Of a DNA stretch of 47,600 bases, positions 33,453 to 42,426 are shown piece after piece. Positions within the stretch are counted from its first letter, which is position 1. Each line of letters starts with the position of its first letter. The DNA comes from an uncultured Campylobacter sp. (GTDB taxonomy: Bacteria > Campylobacterota > Campylobacteria > Campylobacterales > Campylobacteraceae). The translations under genes were made by a program, and so were the position numbers. The DNA is taken from assembly GCF_938039205.1 (NCBI RefSeq), contig NZ_CALHVM010000064.1, forward strand, positions 1 to 47,600, given 5' to 3'. The notes below the pieces were generated by a model. That model made no database searches. It was not told the DNA's origin and saw nothing but the letters and a program-made list of their open reading frames with translations.

Positions 33453-34768
33453 ACGAGACCATAGCCGCCGTCGCCACCGCGCACGGCGTAGGCTCGATCT
33501 CCATCATCAGGCTAAGCGGCGCAGACGCCCTTGGCCTAGCTCTAAAACTCACCAAAATCACCTCTCTTGTCCCGCGTTACGCAACTCTAACTAAAATTTA
33601 CGCCGATGGCGAGCTCATCGACGAAGCCTTGCTTATTTATTTTAAGGCCCCGCATAGTTTCACGGGCGAGGATGTGGTGGAGTTTCAGCTCCACGGCGGA
33701 CTAGTGGTGGCAAATTTGATCCTAGGCGAGCTCATCAAAAACGGCGCCAGACTCGCGCGTGCAGGAGAGTTTAGTAAGCGTGCTCTCATAAACGGCAAGA
33801 TGGATTTTAGCAAGATCGAGGCGATAAACTCGCTAATCAACGCAAAAAGCGAGGATAGCGTCAAAATCATCGCCCGCACGATGAGAGGCGATCTAGCTAA
33901 ATTTGTGGATGAAATCCGCTCCGAACTCGTAAAAACTCTGGCATTCGTGGAGACTAGCATAGACTACGCCGACGATGATCTGCCTGCCGATCTGCTAGAA
34001 AGTATCAATCAAATGCTAAAACAAAACAGCGCTAAACTAGATAAAATCGTAGCCATAAGTCAGAGTAGAAAAGGGTTGCTTGAGGGCTTTAAAATCGCGA
34101 TAGTCGGCAAGCCAAACGTCGGCAAAAGCTCAATCCTAAACTCGCTTTTGTCCTACGAGCGCGCGATTATCAGCGACGAGGCGGGCACGACTAGGGACAG
34201 CATCGAAGAGGCACTAAAAATCGGCACTCACCTCGTGCGCATCATCGATACGGCAGGCATCCGCAAAAATGCGGGCAAGATCGAGCAGATCGGCATTTCG
34301 TATTCGCTGCGGGCTATCGAGGAGGCCGATGTCATCCTGGCCGTTTTTGACGCGTCGCAGGAGGCTGACGAGCAGGATAACGAGATCCTGGAGCTTTTAA
34401 AAAACTTGCAAAAAAAGATTTTTTACGTTTTAAATAAATGCGACCTCGGCGTTAAATTTAGCGCTCCAGTGGGCGCGATACAAATTTGCGCCAAGCAAGG
34501 AACGGGCGAGATAGTAAATAGTCTAAAAACCTATCTCGACGCCCAGGAGACGAGCGAGATACTACTAAACTCCACTCGTCAAATTTTATGCTGCGAAGCG
34601 GCGAGCGAGGCGATAAAAAGGGCGTTAAATTTACTTGCCCAGTCCGAGCTCGAGCTCTTTGCCTACGAGCTAAATACAGCAATAGAGCAAATCTCGTCAA
34701 TCACGAAACCGTTTGAGCGAAGCGAAATTTTAGACGAAATGTTTAGCAATTTTTGCCTCGGAAAATAA
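33449..34768 (+). CDS. mnmE: tRNA modification GTPase MnmE
   Basis: With MnmG this enzyme adds the carboxymethylaminomethyl group to U34 of certain tRNAs. The N-terminal folate-binding domain covers about 1-115. A helical domain houses the G domain: G1 is GKPNVGKS (220-227), G3 is DTAG, and G4 is NKCD. The C-terminal CLGK matches the required C-[IL]-G-K end. The length of 439 is normal. Its start overlaps the jag stop by 4 bp. It is the last gene of the rpmH operon. Confidence 0.97.
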   Translation: MNETIAAVATAHGVGSISIIRLSGADALGLALKLTKITSLVPRYATLTKIYADGELIDEALLIYFKAPHSFTGEDVVEFQLHGGLVVANLILGELIKNGARLARAGEFSKRALINGKMDFSKIEAINSLINAKSEDSVKIIARTMRGDLAKFVDEIRSELVKTLAFVETSIDYADDDLPADLLESINQMLKQNSAKLDKIVAISQSRKGLLEGFKIAIVGKPNVGKSSILNSLLSYERAIISDEAGTTRDSIEEALKIGTHLVRIIDTAGIRKNAGKIEQIGISYSLRAIEEADVILAVFDASQEADEQDNEILELLKNLQKKIFYVLNKCDLGVKFSAPVGAIQICAKQGTGEIVNSLKTYLDAQETSEILLNSTRQILCCEAASEAIKRALNLLAQSELELFAYELNTAIEQISSITKPFERSEILDEMFSNFCLGK

Positions 34769-34798
34769 CGAAATTTACTTTATAAAAAAGAAAAAATA

Positions 34799-35536
34799 AT
34801 GAAAAAAATCTTATCTATAGCCGCTCTAGCTGCGTTGCTGGGCGGTTGCATGCCTTCACACGATCATCTAGCAAGTAGCGTAGTATCGCCTGAACCGGAC
34901 TGGATCAAATATCTAGAAAACGACGGCACCGTCGGCGATGTCGCATTTTTCTCAGAAAATTTGAGCGCAACTCACGCGCAAAAAAACGGCGATATCATCG
35001 GTATGGCGCTCATAAAAAGAGACGGTCAAAATTTGAAGCTTGGCGATATGTACGCGCAAAACGGTATTTCGTTTATAGTTTTGGAGCTTAACGATAAGGA
35101 AAAATTTGGCTATCAATACATAAATATGCGCGATAAAAACGAGCTTGCGACTCTAAGAGGGGCCAAAAAGGTCAAATTTTATCAGTTTGGCGGCGGCATA
35201 TTAGAGAGCGTAGTTTTTAGCTCGGACTCGGGCGCCGTGTGCGAGAGTTTTGCGGTGGGTAAGACGGTAAAAGCTCATGCCGTGACTAATTATTACGATA
35301 AAGAAAGTCCCGACAATAGCGAGTTTTTCGCGACTTTGATGGATATCGGAGTGAAAAAGGGCAAAAGCGCCGAGATCAAAAATCTAGACTTTAAATTTTT
35401 CGTTAGCGACGGCAAGCTAGCTAGCACGCAGACGCGGGCTCGATCGGCGGAATTTAGGAACAAAGTCATAGACGCCGACGCTAAAAAACAGGAGCAAATC
35501 CTATCAAATATCGTTTGCGCCGCGCCTAAAAACTGA
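34799..35536 (+). CDS. Lipoprotein, tandem family member 1
   Basis: This 245-residue lipoprotein has lipobox LLGGC (Cys16). The mature part begins with W-x2-YLENDGTVGDVAFFSEN, then shows VKFYQFGGGILESVVF, an internal Cys (AVCESF), VTNYYD, FFATLMDIGVKKG, KNLDFKF and a final ILSNIVC. The two following genes share the same order of motifs, so all three are paralogues. Two Cys in the mature body could form a disulfide. I do not recognise a named family. Sorting to inner or outer membrane is not clear. A 30-bp gap follows mnmE. Confidence 0.75.
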   Translation: MKKILSIAALAALLGGCMPSHDHLASSVVSPEPDWIKYLENDGTVGDVAFFSENLSATHAQKNGDIIGMALIKRDGQNLKLGDMYAQNGISFIVLELNDKEKFGYQYINMRDKNELATLRGAKKVKFYQFGGGILESVVFSSDSGAVCESFAVGKTVKAHAVTNYYDKESPDNSEFFATLMDIGVKKGKSAEIKNLDFKFFVSDGKLASTQTRARSAEFRNKVIDADAKKQEQILSNIVCAAPKN

Positions 35537-35568
35537 TCGCTTTTATCAAATTTAAACACGAACGCGAG

Positions 35569-36339
35569 ATGAAAAACTTATTTCTAGCGGCTATTGCGGC
35601 CCTGGCTTTTTACGGTTGCGCCGGCATCACTAGCAGCGCAAATATAGCCGAGCACGACGTCTCAAATATCGATGTTCCCGAGGATGGCTGGACGAGATAT
35701 CTGGGTACTGACGGCGCCGTTAGAGAGGTTGCCTTTTTGACGGCATTTTTCTCGCGTGATTTTCGCGCTCAGCCTGAGGACGGCGAAGCTACGGGCTTTG
35801 CTCTTACTAAAAAAGAGGGCAGCAGACTACCTTTTAGGCTCGGCGCCGTCTATAAAAGCGGCGGTAGTGCGTTTATACTAAAAGACGCCGATACCGAGGC
35901 GGAGTTTGATCTAAAAGACGAAGCGAGTGCGACCCAGCTTCGTGGCGCTCGGCGGATCAAATTTTACGAATTTAGCTCAAATTTGACGACGGTAGCAGTT
36001 TTTGAGGCGCCGATTTCGGTTTGCGAGGCGTTTCAAAAAGGCGGCAGTGTGAGCGTGAAATCAGCATCTAGCTACTATGATACGCAAAATTTAGAAAAAC
36101 GGTATTTTACCGCCGTTATAACGCAGGCAAAAATTTCATCCAAAAGCGGCGCGCTACTTTTAAAATCTCAGATAAAAAATTTTACAAATTCCGACGGCTT
36201 GCAAGAAGTAGCCGAAAAAACGCCTAAATTTGAGGAAAAAATCCAAAACGAGTTGCGCGGGTATGAGCTGAGGCTTAATCAAATTTGCGCTTTTGGCACG
36301 AAAAAAGAGAGCAAAAATGAAAAACAGGATGATTTTTAA
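35569..36339 (+). CDS. Lipoprotein, tandem family member 2
   Basis: This 256-residue lipoprotein has lipobox AFYGC followed by AGIT, as in the next paralogue. The family motifs are present but more diverged: GWTRYLGTDGAVREVAFLTAFF, IKFYEFSSNLTTVAVF instead of the FYEFGGGILESVV of the others, VCEAF, SSYYD, YFTAVITQAKI and LNQICAFG. The last residues are Lys/Asn/Glu-rich and overlap the start of the third copy by 23 bp. The function is unknown. Confidence 0.72.
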   Translation: MKNLFLAAIAALAFYGCAGITSSANIAEHDVSNIDVPEDGWTRYLGTDGAVREVAFLTAFFSRDFRAQPEDGEATGFALTKKEGSRLPFRLGAVYKSGGSAFILKDADTEAEFDLKDEASATQLRGARRIKFYEFSSNLTTVAVFEAPISVCEAFQKGGSVSVKSASSYYDTQNLEKRYFTAVITQAKISSKSGALLLKSQIKNFTNSDGLQEVAEKTPKFEEKIQNELRGYELRLNQICAFGTKKESKNEKQDDF

Positions 36340-37069
36340 GACTGCGGCAGCGGCCGCTATGGCATTAGCGTTTAGCGGTTGCGCGGGCATCACAGGCGAG
36401 ATGGGCGGCGAGAGAGCGTGGCGTACGTATATGGAAAACGACACTAGCATACAGCAGATCGGGTTTATAACCGAGACTACGGTCTACGAGATGAGCGGCG
36501 GCAAAAAAGAGGAAAAATTCGGCGACTATATGGGTAGGGCCGAGGTGAAATCGCCGGGCGAGAGCGACTTGGCGAGCCAAAATCTAGGCTGGGTTTACTC
36601 AAGCGGCGACGGCGTAAAAACTCTGATAGTGATTGATCTAGATAGCGGTAAAAATGTAGATTTGAGCGATAAAGACGAGATAAAAAAGCTGCAAAACTCA
36701 AAGAAATTTAAGTTTTACGAATTTGGCGGCGGGATCCTTGAGAGCGTGGTTTATAGTGCGCAAAAATCTCCCGTTTGTAAGGCGTTTTTTAGCGGCGAAC
36801 CTATAAACGCTAGAAGCGTGACGAACTACTACGTGGGCGCGTCTGATGAGTTTTTCGCTACCGTGATAGACGCGAAGATAGTCGGAAACAAAGGCTTTGA
36901 GATAAAAAATCTGGACTTTAAATTTAACCTACCGAGTAGCAAACTAGCCGAAGCTAAAGAGCAGGCGACCTCTGCGAAATTTAGACAAGACGTCGTCGAG
37001 CAAGACCTCAAAAAGCAAGGACGCATCCTGCTAAACATACTTTGCTACTATAGCATGCCGAGCAAATAG
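36317..37069 (+). CDS. Lipoprotein, tandem family member 3
   Basis: This 250-residue lipoprotein has lipobox AFSGC then AGIT. I place the start at ATG 36317, which begins a normal signal peptide (MKNRMIFKTAAAAAMALAFSGC). An earlier in-frame start at 36293 would add charged residues in front. Family motifs are WRTYMENDTSIQQIGFITE, FKFYEFGGGILESVVYS, VCKAF, VTNYY, FFATVIDAKI, KNLDFKFNLP and ILLNILCYY. It is closer to member 1 in the FGGGILESVV region and to member 2 in the lipobox, so recombination between copies is possible. Confidence 0.74.
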   Translation: MKNRMIFKTAAAAAMALAFSGCAGITGEMGGERAWRTYMENDTSIQQIGFITETTVYEMSGGKKEEKFGDYMGRAEVKSPGESDLASQNLGWVYSSGDGVKTLIVIDLDSGKNVDLSDKDEIKKLQNSKKFKFYEFGGGILESVVYSAQKSPVCKAFFSGEPINARSVTNYYVGASDEFFATVIDAKIVGNKGFEIKNLDFKFNLPSSKLAEAKEQATSAKFRQDVVEQDLKKQGRILLNILCYYSMPSK

Positions 37070-37151
37070 TCGTTTAGGACGGGTAATCGCCCGCCGAATT
37101 TGCATAGTATAGGACGCTCTTGCGTAGAACTGACGATATAAAAAGAAAAAC

Positions 37152-37718
37152 ATGAATCCGTTTAAAATTTTGATTTTTGCGGTTGTCGTAAATTCTGTTT
37201 TTGCCGACGACGCGTCAAAGGATGTAAATTTGATCGCAAATGCCGCTCGCAACCAAAAAGAAGTAAAAATGCTAGAGGCGTTTTGCGGATCGATTTTGCT
37301 GTTTAGTATGGCTTCATGCATGCAGCTAGCGGACAAGCGTTTGGACGAAAACAGCGCATTTTACGACAGACAAAAGGGGCTAGCGGCGTTGCAAAAAGTC
37401 TGCGACTCGAAGGACGAGCGCGACTCAAAACTTGCCTGCACGAAGCTAGCGTGTGAGTCCGGCAAGAGCCGCGAATGTCTAAACGCCGCTAAATACTATC
37501 AGGTCTTGCTTGTCGGCGGCGAGGTTGTGTCGGCGCTTTTTCAAAAAGGCTGCGACGAGCGCGGCGGGATGGATTGTTTGTATGCTAAATTTTTTGATAA
37601 GGCTCGAGACGGGATGACGGACGAGTATGTGCGAAAGATGAAAAAGTATCTCAAAAAGGCGTGCGATGCGGGCGAAAAAGAGGGCTGCAAGGAGTTTGAA
37701 AAACTACGCGAGCTTTGA
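37152..37718 (+). CDS. Cys-rich Sel1-like secreted protein
   Basis: This 188-residue exported protein has a signal peptide (MNPFKILIFAVVVNSVFA). The rest has paired cysteines spaced as in Sel1-like/Helicobacter cysteine-rich (Hcp) repeats: CTKLACESGKSRECLNAAKYY, GCDERGGMDCLYAKFF and ACDAGEKEGCKEFEKL. Each unit is a disulfide-linked helix pair. Such proteins act as periplasmic scaffolds or are secreted. No partner is evident here. It is preceded by AAAAGAAAAAC and an 82-bp gap after the lipoproteins. Confidence 0.75.
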   Translation: MNPFKILIFAVVVNSVFADDASKDVNLIANAARNQKEVKMLEAFCGSILLFSMASCMQLADKRLDENSAFYDRQKGLAALQKVCDSKDERDSKLACTKLACESGKSRECLNAAKYYQVLLVGGEVVSALFQKGCDERGGMDCLYAKFFDKARDGMTDEYVRKMKKYLKKACDAGEKEGCKEFEKLREL

Positions 37719-38238
37719 GTTGCGAGATAAAATTTAATGCAAAAAGCGACTTTTATCTAAAATTTGAGCCACCCTCCGAGACCCACACCCCAAAAATGCA
37801 AAAATCTTGCGACGCTTTATTTCGTCGCTTTAAAGGCGCCATAGTGGACGGAGGGACGAAAAGACGATGCGGAAGCAATTTTGCGTCTGCTTTTAGTTAT
37901 GAACCATGGGCGGCTTTTTAAAACCGCAGGCAACAACGGCGACCGTAAGGTAGGCCAAATAAAACTCTTTGCCACCTAAAAAATGATAATCGGACTTGCT
38001 TTTGATGATTATGAGATAAGATTGAAGCAAATTTGAGTTTATTTTTAAGTGAGAATTTAAAATTTTTATCCAAATTTGACTAAAATTGGATTTGACGTTT
38101 TTAAAACGCAGGCCTGGAGGATAAAATTTAAATACAGCAGACAAACAAACCTCAAATTTAAGCAGCGACTTTTACAACTCAAATTCAGCAAATTTTAGCG
38201 AGAGAAAATTTGCAAGAGACTACAACAAAGATCCGCTC
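37719..38238. other. 520-bp gap with hairpins, no supported gene
   Basis: A short plus-strand frame at 37715-37921 has no ribosome site and no protein-like composition, so I do not call it. The main content is a palindrome-like segment: CCCTCCG (37772-37778) with CGGAGGG (37849-37855) enclosing GCGACG/CGTCGC (37809-37828). A small hairpin GCGG...CCGC lies near 37912-37929. A strong ribosome-site-like GGAGG is at 38116-38120, and its use is unclear (see the next gene). Confidence 0.45.
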
Positions 38239-38883
38239 GTGATCACCGATTATAGTAACTTTATCGATTTTACGCTTTGTGGAGCGTCGTTTTTTTGCGC
38301 TATGTCGCTTTTTTTATTTGCGATAAACTATTTTGACGATAGGAGCAATAGCTTTTTTACTTGTTTTTCTCCTGTTTTGATAGCGCTGACTTTTACGCTT
38401 TTGACGTATGTATTTTCTATGGTTGTATATAGGCGCGAGATTAAATTTACGAACAGATATATAGAATTTATTCGAAAAGGTAAAGTCGAAAGACGCTACT
38501 ACGTAACTAAAGACCATAATATGATCAGGCCGTTTTTCGTAGGAGATAACAAGGGATCGGATTTGGGCGACAAGGCGTTTATTTTTGTTTGTTTAGCGGG
38601 CATGACGTTTATTTCTAACGGCTCGATTCTACTGCTTGGGCTTGCTTATTATTTATCGAATTTGGCGATCAAATTTTTACTTTATTTGATTTTAAACGGG
38701 AGTTTTTGGGGATTTACGGCGTTTCCTTCCATTAAGCTTGGAACGAAATATCTAGGTTTTAGAGCTAGAAGGCATTTTTTGATATATTTTTACTGTGAGA
38801 AAATTTACGACGAGGTTGGCGAATATTTTTTACAAAAAGATATAGATATCGACGAAATCGAGAAAAGTTATAGTTTTGAGTGA
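38239..38883 (+). CDS. Hypothetical multi-helix membrane protein, 214 aa
   Basis: I do not recognise the family. About four membrane segments are visible (TLCGASFFCAMSLFLFAINYF, PVLIALTFTLLTYVFSMVVY, AFIFVCLAGMTFISNGSILLLG, AIKFLLYLILNGSFWGF) with a basic loop between the second and third. The only normal start is GTG 38239, which lacks a ribosome site. The frame is open upstream to 38125, beginning 4 bp after a good GGAGG at 38116-38120, but no start codon lies between. The true N-terminus is thus uncertain. A terminator-like hairpin follows at 38892. Confidence 0.6.
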   Translation: MITDYSNFIDFTLCGASFFCAMSLFLFAINYFDDRSNSFFTCFSPVLIALTFTLLTYVFSMVVYRREIKFTNRYIEFIRKGKVERRYYVTKDHNMIRPFFVGDNKGSDLGDKAFIFVCLAGMTFISNGSILLLGLAYYLSNLAIKFLLYLILNGSFWGFTAFPSIKLGTKYLGFRARRHFLIYFYCEKIYDEVGEYFLQKDIDIDEIEKSYSFE

Positions 38884-38891
38884 TGGGTAAG

Positions 38892-38922
38892 TTTGACTAC
38901 TAAGTCAAATTTCTCGTTTTTT
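38892..38922 (+). terminator. Rho-independent terminator before purL
   Basis: TTTGACT (38892-38898) and AGTCAAA (38903-38909) form a perfect 7-bp stem with a 4-nt loop, followed by TTTCTCGTTTTTT. It ends transcription of the unknown membrane protein gene and separates it from purL. Confidence 0.6.
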
Positions 38923-38994
38923 GATTGCTTTTTGGTTTATCAAGTTTTTATGCGAATTTAAGTAAAATCAACCAAAATTTTTTAAAGGCTAAAA

Positions 38995-41184
38995 ATGGAC
39001 AAAGCTACCGTAAAAGCGCACAAAATCAGCGACCAAGAGTACGAAGAGATCCTAAAGATCCTAGGTAGAGAGCCAAATTTGCTCGAGCTTGGGATATTTT
39101 CCGCAATGTGGAGCGAGCACTGCAGCTACAAGTCGAGTAAAAAGTACCTAAACGGCTTCCCGACCAAAGCCCCGTGGGTGATCCAGGGTCCAGGCGAGAA
39201 CGCGGGCGTCATCGACGTCGGAGGCGGCGTCGCGGCGGTGTTTAAGATGGAGAGCCACAACCACCCAAGCTTCATCGAGCCTTTTCAGGGCGCGGCGACG
39301 GGCGTTGGCGGGATACTGCGCGACGTATTTACGATGGGCGCGCGGGTCGTGGCAAATATGAACTCGCTGCGATTCGGCGAGGTGAGGGGCGAGAGCGAAA
39401 ATGCGAGAAAACAGCGCTATCTGCTAAAAGGCGCGGTCGCGGGCATCGCTCACTACGGCAACTGCATGGGCATCCCTACTATCGGCGGCGAGACGACGTT
39501 TGATCCTAGTTTTAACGGCAACATCCTAGTAAACGCATTTGCGCTGGGGCTTTGTAAGAGCGACGAGATATTTTACGGCAGAGCCGAAGGTATCGGCAAC
39601 CCCGTGATCTACGTGGGCTCAAAGACCGGTCGCGACGGGCTTGGGGGAGCCGTGATGGCTAGCGATAGCTTTAACGACGCGAACAAATCCCTGCGCCCGA
39701 CCGTGCAGGTGGGCGATCCGTTTGCCGAAAAGCTGCTGATGGAGGCGTGCTTGGAGCTGTTTAAAACCGACTATGTCGTGGGTATCCAGGATATGGGCGC
39801 GGCGGGGCTAACCTCTAGCAGCTTTGAGATGGCCGGACGCAGCGGCAGCGGTATGAAGATGTATCTAGATCGCGTGCCTATGCGCGAGACGGGCATGACG
39901 CCGTACGAACTCATGCTAAGTGAATCTCAGGAGCGTATGCTCATCTGTGCCAAAAAAGGCTGCGAGCAAAAGATACTCGAGATATTTAAAAAATGGGACC
40001 TAGACGCCGAGATCATCGGCGAGGTGACAAGTAGCGGCGTGATGGAGCTTTATTGGCACGGCGAGCTAGCGGGCGAGATACCGATAGCGCCGCTTAGCGA
40101 AGCCTCTCCGGTGCTTGACCGACCGACTGCGCGTCCGAAATACCTAGACGAAATTAAAAATTTGCAAATACCTGAAAACGTCGATGGCAAAACCGCGTTT
40201 TGGAAGTTGCTTGGCGAGCCAGAGGTGCTAAACAAGTCGCTAATCTACGATCAATACGACGCCAATATCCAAACAAATACGATCAAGCAGCCGGGGCTCC
40301 TTGGAGCCGCGGTTATCCGCGTGAAAGAAACGGGTAGGGCGATCGCGATGGCGGCGCAGTGCGACCCGCGGGCAAATTTCGTCGATCCCAAAATCGGCGC
40401 GGCTAGAGCGGTCGCGGCGGCCGGACGAAAGGTCGCGATGAGCGGAGCGACGCCTCTAGCTATCACCGACTGCCTAAACTACGGAAATCCGCAAAATCCG
40501 GAGGTCATGTGGCAGTTCGCGCAGGGCTGCGAGGGTATCAAAGAGGCTTGCCGCGAGCTAAATACGCCAGTTGTGAGCGGCAACGTGAGCCTATATAACG
40601 ACACCGAGGGCGTGAGCGTCTATCCGACGCCCGCGATCGTGACTGTGGGCGTGAACGATGATGCAAACGCGAGTTTGTCCAGCGTCTTTGCGCGCGTGGG
40701 CACGGCGATATACGTGCTTGGCGAGACGAAGGGCGAATTTGCCGCGTCGCTTTACGCTAAGGCGCTATTTGACGCGGTGGGTGGCGAGCTGTGCGCGGTG
40801 GACTACAAAAAAGAGCGCGCGCTGTGGGACTTGGTCATCGAGGCAAATAAATCGGACGCGCTAGAGTTTGCAAACAGCGTAGGCGTGGGCGGCGTAGCGA
40901 TAACGTTAGCTAAGATGGCATGCCTAAGCGGGCTTGGTGCGGAGTGTAAATTTGATGTTAAAAAGTCAAATTTCATCTTTGACGAGAGCTTTTCGCGCGC
41001 GATCGTCGGCGTAAAAGACGAGGCTAAATTTGAAGCTCTAGCCACAAAATACGGCGTCAAATTTGAAAAAATCGGCAGCGTGGGCGGAGATAAATTTAAA
41101 CTAAACGATATCGATGAAAAGCTAAGCGACGTGAGCGAGGTTTATTTTAATAAATTTGCCGCAATCATCCGCCAAGAGGACTAA
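38995..41184 (+). CDS. purL: Phosphoribosylformylglycinamidine synthase, large subunit
   Basis: This is the ATP-dependent synthetase of the fourth step of purine biosynthesis, which turns FGAR into FGAM with ammonia from PurQ. The length of 729 is that of the small, PurS/PurQ-dependent PurL. Signature segments are SEHCSYKSSKKYL, FKMESHNHPSFIEPFQGAATGVGG, GGETTFDPS, VGIQDMGAAGLTSSSFEM and CLNYGNPQNPEVMWQF. AAAGG precedes the ATG. Other pur genes are not adjacent except purH at 43514. Confidence 0.97.
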   Translation: MDKATVKAHKISDQEYEEILKILGREPNLLELGIFSAMWSEHCSYKSSKKYLNGFPTKAPWVIQGPGENAGVIDVGGGVAAVFKMESHNHPSFIEPFQGAATGVGGILRDVFTMGARVVANMNSLRFGEVRGESENARKQRYLLKGAVAGIAHYGNCMGIPTIGGETTFDPSFNGNILVNAFALGLCKSDEIFYGRAEGIGNPVIYVGSKTGRDGLGGAVMASDSFNDANKSLRPTVQVGDPFAEKLLMEACLELFKTDYVVGIQDMGAAGLTSSSFEMAGRSGSGMKMYLDRVPMRETGMTPYELMLSESQERMLICAKKGCEQKILEIFKKWDLDAEIIGEVTSSGVMELYWHGELAGEIPIAPLSEASPVLDRPTARPKYLDEIKNLQIPENVDGKTAFWKLLGEPEVLNKSLIYDQYDANIQTNTIKQPGLLGAAVIRVKETGRAIAMAAQCDPRANFVDPKIGAARAVAAAGRKVAMSGATPLAITDCLNYGNPQNPEVMWQFAQGCEGIKEACRELNTPVVSGNVSLYNDTEGVSVYPTPAIVTVGVNDDANASLSSVFARVGTAIYVLGETKGEFAASLYAKALFDAVGGELCAVDYKKERALWDLVIEANKSDALEFANSVGVGGVAITLAKMACLSGLGAECKFDVKKSNFIFDESFSRAIVGVKDEAKFEALATKYGVKFEKIGSVGGDKFKLNDIDEKLSDVSEVYFNKFAAIIRQED

Positions 41185-41363
41185 AATTTGACGCCCAATT
41201 TTGGCGAGGCGGGTTTGAGCTGGCTAAATTTGAGCGGCGTAAATTTGATGCTTGCTAAATTTGGCTCGTCTCGGCGGCGTTTGGTCAAGCATTTTAGCGC
41301 CAAATTTTGCAAGCGATATTAAAAGATCGTAAAAATTTGAATCAAAATTTGAAAGGAAAGTAG

Positions 41364-42422
41364 ATGTCTTGGAAAGACTTTTTAAACAACAAAGAAGAAG
41401 AACAGCCGCAAAAGGAGGGCAGAGGAATGGATCAAAAAAGCGTAGCTAAACCGCCGGTGTTATTTAGCGAGACTCAGCAGGTACTAAAGGCGGTCGAGGC
41501 CAAACTGGGCGGCACGCTCATCACATACTACAACTCAAACGCGGGCAGCGTCTGCGGCAACGACGCGAGCGCGATGTATGAAATTTTAAAGGGCAAAAAG
41601 ATAGAAAACGCGTTTTTGTTCATCAAAAGTGACGGCGGCAGCGGTATCGCAGCGCTTCGTATCATCAGCACTCTGCGAAACTACTGCAAAAACATCACCG
41701 CTCTCATTCCTGCTAACTGCGCGTCGGCTGCGACGATGATGGCGCTTGGCGCAAACGAGATTGTGATGGGTCCGCTAGCGTATCTGACCGCCGTCGATAC
41801 CTCGCTAAAGCACGCGATGAGCCCGATAGATAACGGCAACGAGCGCGTTAGCGTATCGATGGACGAGCTAAACCGCGTGATAAAACTATGGAAAATGCAC
41901 GAAAAAGATAATGACGAAAACCCGTATAAATCGCTATACAACTATATCCATCCGCTGGTTTTTGGCGCCGTAGACCGCGCTAGCTCGCTCTCGCTAAAGA
42001 TTTGCTGCGAGCTTTTGCGCTACCATATGACCGACGAATCAAAGATCCAAAACATCTCCGAGCGCCTAAACAGCGACTATCCGGCACATGACTATCCGAT
42101 ACTTTTCCGCGAGGCAGAGGAGATCGGACTGCACGTGCAAAAGATGGACAACGAGCTAAACGAGATGCTCCAAGAGCTCACGCTTCTTTACTCCGAGATG
42201 GGACAGCGCGCGTTTACCGACTACGACGAGAACAGCTACCACGACAACAACATCGCCAACATAATCGAGGCAAACGGCAAGCAGATTTATTATCAGATCG
42301 ACAAAGATTGGTTCTACCGCCCCGACGAGCGCCGCTGGAACGTGATGAACGACGAGAGCTCGTGGCGTAAAAACGAGCTAGTGGGCGGCAAGCTCAAAAA
42401 TACGATTTATCATTTATGGTGA
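41364..42422 (+). CDS. Clp-fold serine peptidase, SDH/SppA-like
   Basis: This 352-residue protein has a ClpP/crotonase-fold peptidase domain (about 45-220) like the SDH (serine dehydrogenase proteinase) and SppA families. FLFIKSDGGSGIAALRII forms the oxyanion-hole strand. The nucleophile is probably Ser121 in NCASAATMMALGA. There is no signal peptide or membrane helix, so it is cytoplasmic or peripheral. The N-terminus is Glu/Gln-rich and disordered. AAAGGAAAG precedes the ATG. The J-domain gene starts 4 bp after its stop, suggesting a functional link between a chaperone adaptor and a peptidase, which is inference. Confidence 0.75.
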   Translation: MSWKDFLNNKEEEQPQKEGRGMDQKSVAKPPVLFSETQQVLKAVEAKLGGTLITYYNSNAGSVCGNDASAMYEILKGKKIENAFLFIKSDGGSGIAALRIISTLRNYCKNITALIPANCASAATMMALGANEIVMGPLAYLTAVDTSLKHAMSPIDNGNERVSVSMDELNRVIKLWKMHEKDNDENPYKSLYNYIHPLVFGAVDRASSLSLKICCELLRYHMTDESKIQNISERLNSDYPAHDYPILFREAEEIGLHVQKMDNELNEMLQELTLLYSEMGQRAFTDYDENSYHDNNIANIIEANGKQIYYQIDKDWFYRPDERRWNVMNDESSWRKNELVGGKLKNTIYHLW

Positions 42423-42426
42423 TATT

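Noticed and set aside
37715..37921. 68-codon frame after the Sel1-like gene
   Set aside because: It has no ribosome site, begins with TTG inside the preceding stop region, runs through palindromic DNA and has no protein-like composition.
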